Below the pieces are notes generated by a model. That model made no database searches and was not told the DNA's origin. It saw only the letters and a program-made list of their open reading frames with translations. 8,251 nt of DNA from Clostridiales bacterium DTU023. GTDB lineage: Bacteria; Bacillota; Clostridia; Saccharofermentanales; DTU023. Shown here one piece after another: positions 5,847-8,251 of the stretch. Within the stretch, counting starts at the first letter, position 1. Every line of letters starts with the position of its first letter. The position numbers and the translations under genes were made by a program. The stretch spans positions 4,386 to 12,636 of the forward strand of contig LFTF01000083.1 of assembly GCA_001512945.1 (NCBI GenBank), written 5' to 3'.

Positions 5847-7229
5847 ATGATTCATCAATACAAACTAAATGGATACAATCTGGTGCTCGATGTCGACAGC
5901 GGCGGCGTCCATGTCGTAGATGATCTCGTTTACGACATTATTGCGCTGTTTGAAAATAAGTTGACAGATGAGATCGTGCGAGAACTTTCGCTCAGATGGT
6001 CTCCGAATGAAATCCGGGACGCGATAGAGGACGTGAAGGCGCTTGTCGATGCGGGCACCTTGTTCTCCCAGGCACAGCATCAAGAGCGTCTGCGAAGCAG
6101 GGAGACCGGATCCGATCCGGTGATCAAGGCACTGTGCCTGAACGTTGCCCATACATGTAATCTCAACTGCTGTTACTGCTTTGCCTCGCAGGGCACCTAC
6201 AAGGGTGAGCAGGCGATCATGCCCTTGTCAACGGGCAAGCGGGCGATGGATTTTCTCGTTGAGAAGTCTGGAACGCGCCGAAACCTAGAAGTTGACTTCT
6301 TCGGCGGTGAACCGCTGCTCAACTGGGAGATGGTCAAGGATACCGTCGCATATGCGCGATCCCTGGAAGAGATCCACAATAAACATTTCCGCTTTACAAT
6401 CACGACCAACGGTCTTTTGATCGATGATGACGTGATCGAGTTTACCAACCGCGAGATGGATAATGTCGTCTTAAGTCTTGACGGGCGCAAAGAAGTGCAC
6501 AACCGATTCCGCGTCACAAAGAGTGGGGCGGGCTGCTACGATATTGTTGTGCCAAAATTCCAAGAGCTCGTCCGACGACGGACACGCGGAACCTATTATG
6601 TCCGCGGAACATATACGCATTTCAATACTGACTTTCTGGAGGATATTATCCATATGGCCGATCTCGGATTTGACGAGCTCAGCATGGAGCCGGTCGTTTG
6701 TCCGCCCGATGAACCTTATGCGCTGACGGCCAGCGATATGCCTATTTTGAAAGAGCAATATGAGCTGCTTGCCAAAGAAATGATTGCCCGCGATCGCGAA
6801 GGCAGAGGGTTTCGTTTCTACCACTTTACAATGGATCTCGACCATGGTCCCTGTATTTATAAGCGCGTTGCCGGCTGCGGTTCAGGTACGGAATATCTTG
6901 CGGTCACGCCGATAGGCGAGATATATCCTTGCCATCAGCTTGTCGACAATCGGGATTTTCTGATGGGGAATCTTTGGGACGGCATCACTCGCACAGATTT
7001 ACAGGATGATTTCTCGCAATGCAACGTGTTCGCGCGCGAAGCATGTCGTGACTGTTGGGCCAAACTCTATTGCTCCGGTGGCTGTGCCGCCAATGCGTAT
7101 CATGTAAGCGGGAGCTTATTGGGGGTTGACTCATACGGATGCGAACTTTTTAAAAAACGCATTGAGTGTGCCTTGATGACGAAGGCGGCACAAGCTATAG
7201 GCGATACAAACTCGCACAATTATAAGTAA
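5847..7229 (+). CDS. scfB: SCIFF maturase, thioether-forming radical SAM/SPASM enzyme
   Basis: A 460-aa radical SAM enzyme that cross-links the SCIFF peptide. Residues 1-90 form a PqqD-like RiPP recognition element that binds the precursor leader. The radical SAM core holds CNLNCCYC (104-111; Cys104, 108 and 111 bind the 4Fe-4S cluster that splits SAM) and the GGEP motif (153-156). The C-terminal SPASM region supplies cysteines for auxiliary clusters: Cys336, 344, 362, 392, 400, 403, 409, 413 and 432, including CRDC (400-403) and YCSGGCAAN (408-416). All key residues are present. I chose the ATG at 5847 because family members begin MIHxxKLNGYN. The frame is open to a TTG at 5817, but that codon lies in the hairpin loop and adds ten unfamiliar residues. 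No exposed ribosome binding site precedes 5847. It is the last gene of the plus-strand cluster. Confidence 0.93.
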   Translation: MIHQYKLNGYNLVLDVDSGGVHVVDDLVYDIIALFENKLTDEIVRELSLRWSPNEIRDAIEDVKALVDAGTLFSQAQHQERLRSRETGSDPVIKALCLNVAHTCNLNCCYCFASQGTYKGEQAIMPLSTGKRAMDFLVEKSGTRRNLEVDFFGGEPLLNWEMVKDTVAYARSLEEIHNKHFRFTITTNGLLIDDDVIEFTNREMDNVVLSLDGRKEVHNRFRVTKSGAGCYDIVVPKFQELVRRRTRGTYYVRGTYTHFNTDFLEDIIHMADLGFDELSMEPVVCPPDEPYALTASDMPILKEQYELLAKEMIARDREGRGFRFYHFTMDLDHGPCIYKRVAGCGSGTEYLAVTPIGEIYPCHQLVDNRDFLMGNLWDGITRTDLQDDFSQCNVFAREACRDCWAKLYCSGGCAANAYHVSGSLLGVDSYGCELFKKRIECALMTKAAQAIGDTNSHNYK

Positions 7230-7293
7230 TTACAATAAATGCTGAAATCCCCAGTTGATCTCATCGGATGTTTGTGCTTCGTTTATAACCAAT

Positions 7294-7342
7294 AAAAAAC
7301 TGCCCCGTGTCTCTCTTAGTGGAGACACGGGGCAGTTTCATT
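7294..7342. terminator. Strong bidirectional rho-independent terminator
   Basis: The arms at 7297-7313 and 7322-7338 form a perfect 17-bp stem (core CTGCCCCGTGTCTC) around an 8-base loop. TTTCATT follows on the plus strand, and AAAAAA (7294-7299) gives a run of six Ts on the minus strand. It sits between the convergent scfB and ilvE genes and should end both transcripts. The remainder of the 128-base gap shows nothing else. Confidence 0.93.
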
Positions 7343-7357
7343 ATCTGATCGAAAATC

Positions 7358-8251
7358 TTAAAAACGCGGAACAGTAGACGTCCAGCCGTGCGAGTCAGAA
7401 ATCCGTTGGTGTTGAATATCGACTAGAGTGTCGTAAAATTTCTGTGCAATCGGTCCAATCTCCCCGTTGTTGATGATGATTGACCGATCACTCCACGAGA
7501 GTTCACCGACAGGCGAAATGACAGCAGCCGTCCCTGTGCCGAATGTCTCCTGCAATAACCCTGCTTCGTGCGCTTCGAAGAGCTCCGCGACGGGGATGCG
7601 CCGCACGTCAACCTCGATGCCCATCTCGTGTGCCAATGTCATGACAGAATCCCGCGTGATGCCAGGCAAGATCGTGTCACTTAATTCAGACGTCACGATT
7701 TTGCCGTCTATGACAAACATCATATTCATGGCTCCGACCTCTTGCACATATTTTTGTTCGCGTCCGTCAAGCCAGAGGACCTGTTGGAATCCCTCGTCCA
7801 TGGCTTCCTTGGTCGCCAGGAAACTTGCGGCGTAGTTGCCGCCTGTCTTCGCCCCGCCCATCCCGCCTTTGACAGCTCGGACATAGCGTGTTTCGATGCG
7901 AATCCGGACTGGCTTTAACCCTTCAGGGTAGTAGGGTCCGGTCGGCGCGCAGATGACGAAATAAATATATCGGTTCGCGCGGTGCGCGCCCAATTCTGAA
8001 CCGTCGGCAATCATGGTGGGCCGCAAGTAAAGCGACGTTCCCTCACTTTTTGGCACCCAGTCGCGGTCGACATCAACGAGGCGGCAAATCGCCTCATATT
8101 GGAGATCGACATCGATTTCAGGCATGCAAGTGCGAATCGCGCTGCGATTCATGCGCCGGACGTTGTCCATCAGGCGGAAAAGCCCGACTTCTCCGTTATC
8201 GAGCGCATAGGCTTTGCCGCCTTCGAATATTTCCTGAGCATAGTGAAAGAC
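7358..8251 (-). CDS. ilvE: Branched-chain amino acid aminotransferase, 5' end cut by the window
   Basis: A PLP-dependent fold-type IV aminotransferase that interconverts leucine, isoleucine and valine with their 2-oxo acids, using 2-oxoglutarate/glutamate. The visible part is 297 residues, and the frame stays open through 8251. It begins VFHYAQEIFEGGKAY, the family's N-terminal motif, so roughly 40-55 residues are missing. NVRRMNRSA (residues 30-38 of the visible part) follows. GGAKTGGNYAAS carries the expected PLP lysine at 135. EVGAMN and FGTGTAAVISPVG are the later family motifs. The length and sequence fit the larger, eukaryote-like type II branch. One oddity is EGGKAY where EGLKAY or EGMKAY is usual. 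An ATG at 8170 lies inside this conserved region and is not the start. The gene is convergent with scfB and ends at the shared terminator. Confidence 0.93.
   Translation of the reverse strand, partial: VFHYAQEIFEGGKAYALDNGEVGLFRLMDNVRRMNRSAIRTCMPEIDVDLQYEAICRLVDVDRDWVPKSEGTSLYLRPTMIADGSELGAHRANRYIYFVICAPTGPYYPEGLKPVRIRIETRYVRAVKGGMGGAKTGGNYAASFLATKEAMDEGFQQVLWLDGREQKYVQEVGAMNMMFVIDGKIVTSELSDTILPGITRDSVMTLAHEMGIEVDVRRIPVAELFEAHEAGLLQETFGTGTAAVISPVGELSWSDRSIIINNGEIGPIAQKFYDTLVDIQHQRISDSHGWTSTVPRF

Noticed and set aside
7467..7835. A 122-codon plus-strand frame opposite ilvE
   Set aside because: It is antisense to a well-supported aminotransferase, is composed of low-information Ser/Thr/Met-rich sequence, and would be cut off from scfB by the terminator.

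Overview
The window looks like a stretch of chromosome from an anaerobic Firmicute of the Clostridia. The strongest sign is a SCIFF peptide gene with its radical SAM maturase, a pair known as nearly universal in Clostridia and rare elsewhere. Strong AGGAGG-type ribosome binding sites and TTGACA/TATAAT-type promoters agree with this. Base composition is moderate, and I see no tRNA, rRNA, CRISPR, insertion sequence or phage gene. I cannot name the genus.

Layout, left to right. (1) 6-1166, minus: an FAD/NAD(P)H pyridine nucleotide-disulfide oxidoreductase of the NADH:rubredoxin reductase / NirB N-terminal type, with its own consensus sigma-A promoter overlapped by a perfect 9-bp dyad. (2) 1167-1377: a divergent regulatory region. 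(3) 1378-4867, plus: a 239-aa TIM-barrel-like protein of unknown reaction, then tldD and tldE, the two subunits of the TldD/TldE metalloprotease, joined by an ATGA overlap. (4) 4925-5527, plus: a six-helix DUF308/HdeD-like membrane protein. (5) 5529-7229, plus: the ranthipeptide locus, made of a likely promoter, a leader hairpin, the 52-aa six-cysteine precursor scfA, a terminator-like hairpin, and the SPASM-type radical SAM maturase scfB. (6) 7294-7342: a strong bidirectional terminator. (7) 7358-8251, minus: a branched-chain aminotransferase (ilvE) cut by the right edge.

How the genes may work together. ScfB is expected to bind ScfA through its N-terminal recognition domain and install a Cys thioether using S-adenosylmethionine and iron-sulfur clusters. 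TldD/TldE is known to trim peptides, including the leader of the modified peptide microcin B17, and here it sits just upstream on the same strand. A natural reading is that one cluster holds precursor, maturase, a candidate protease and a membrane protein. That is inference from position; the two halves could be unrelated neighbours. The most unusual detail is in ScfA itself: the position where I recall the thioether-accepting Thr in studied SCIFF peptides is Gly40. The flanking oxidoreductase and aminotransferase look like ordinary metabolic genes with their own transcription units.
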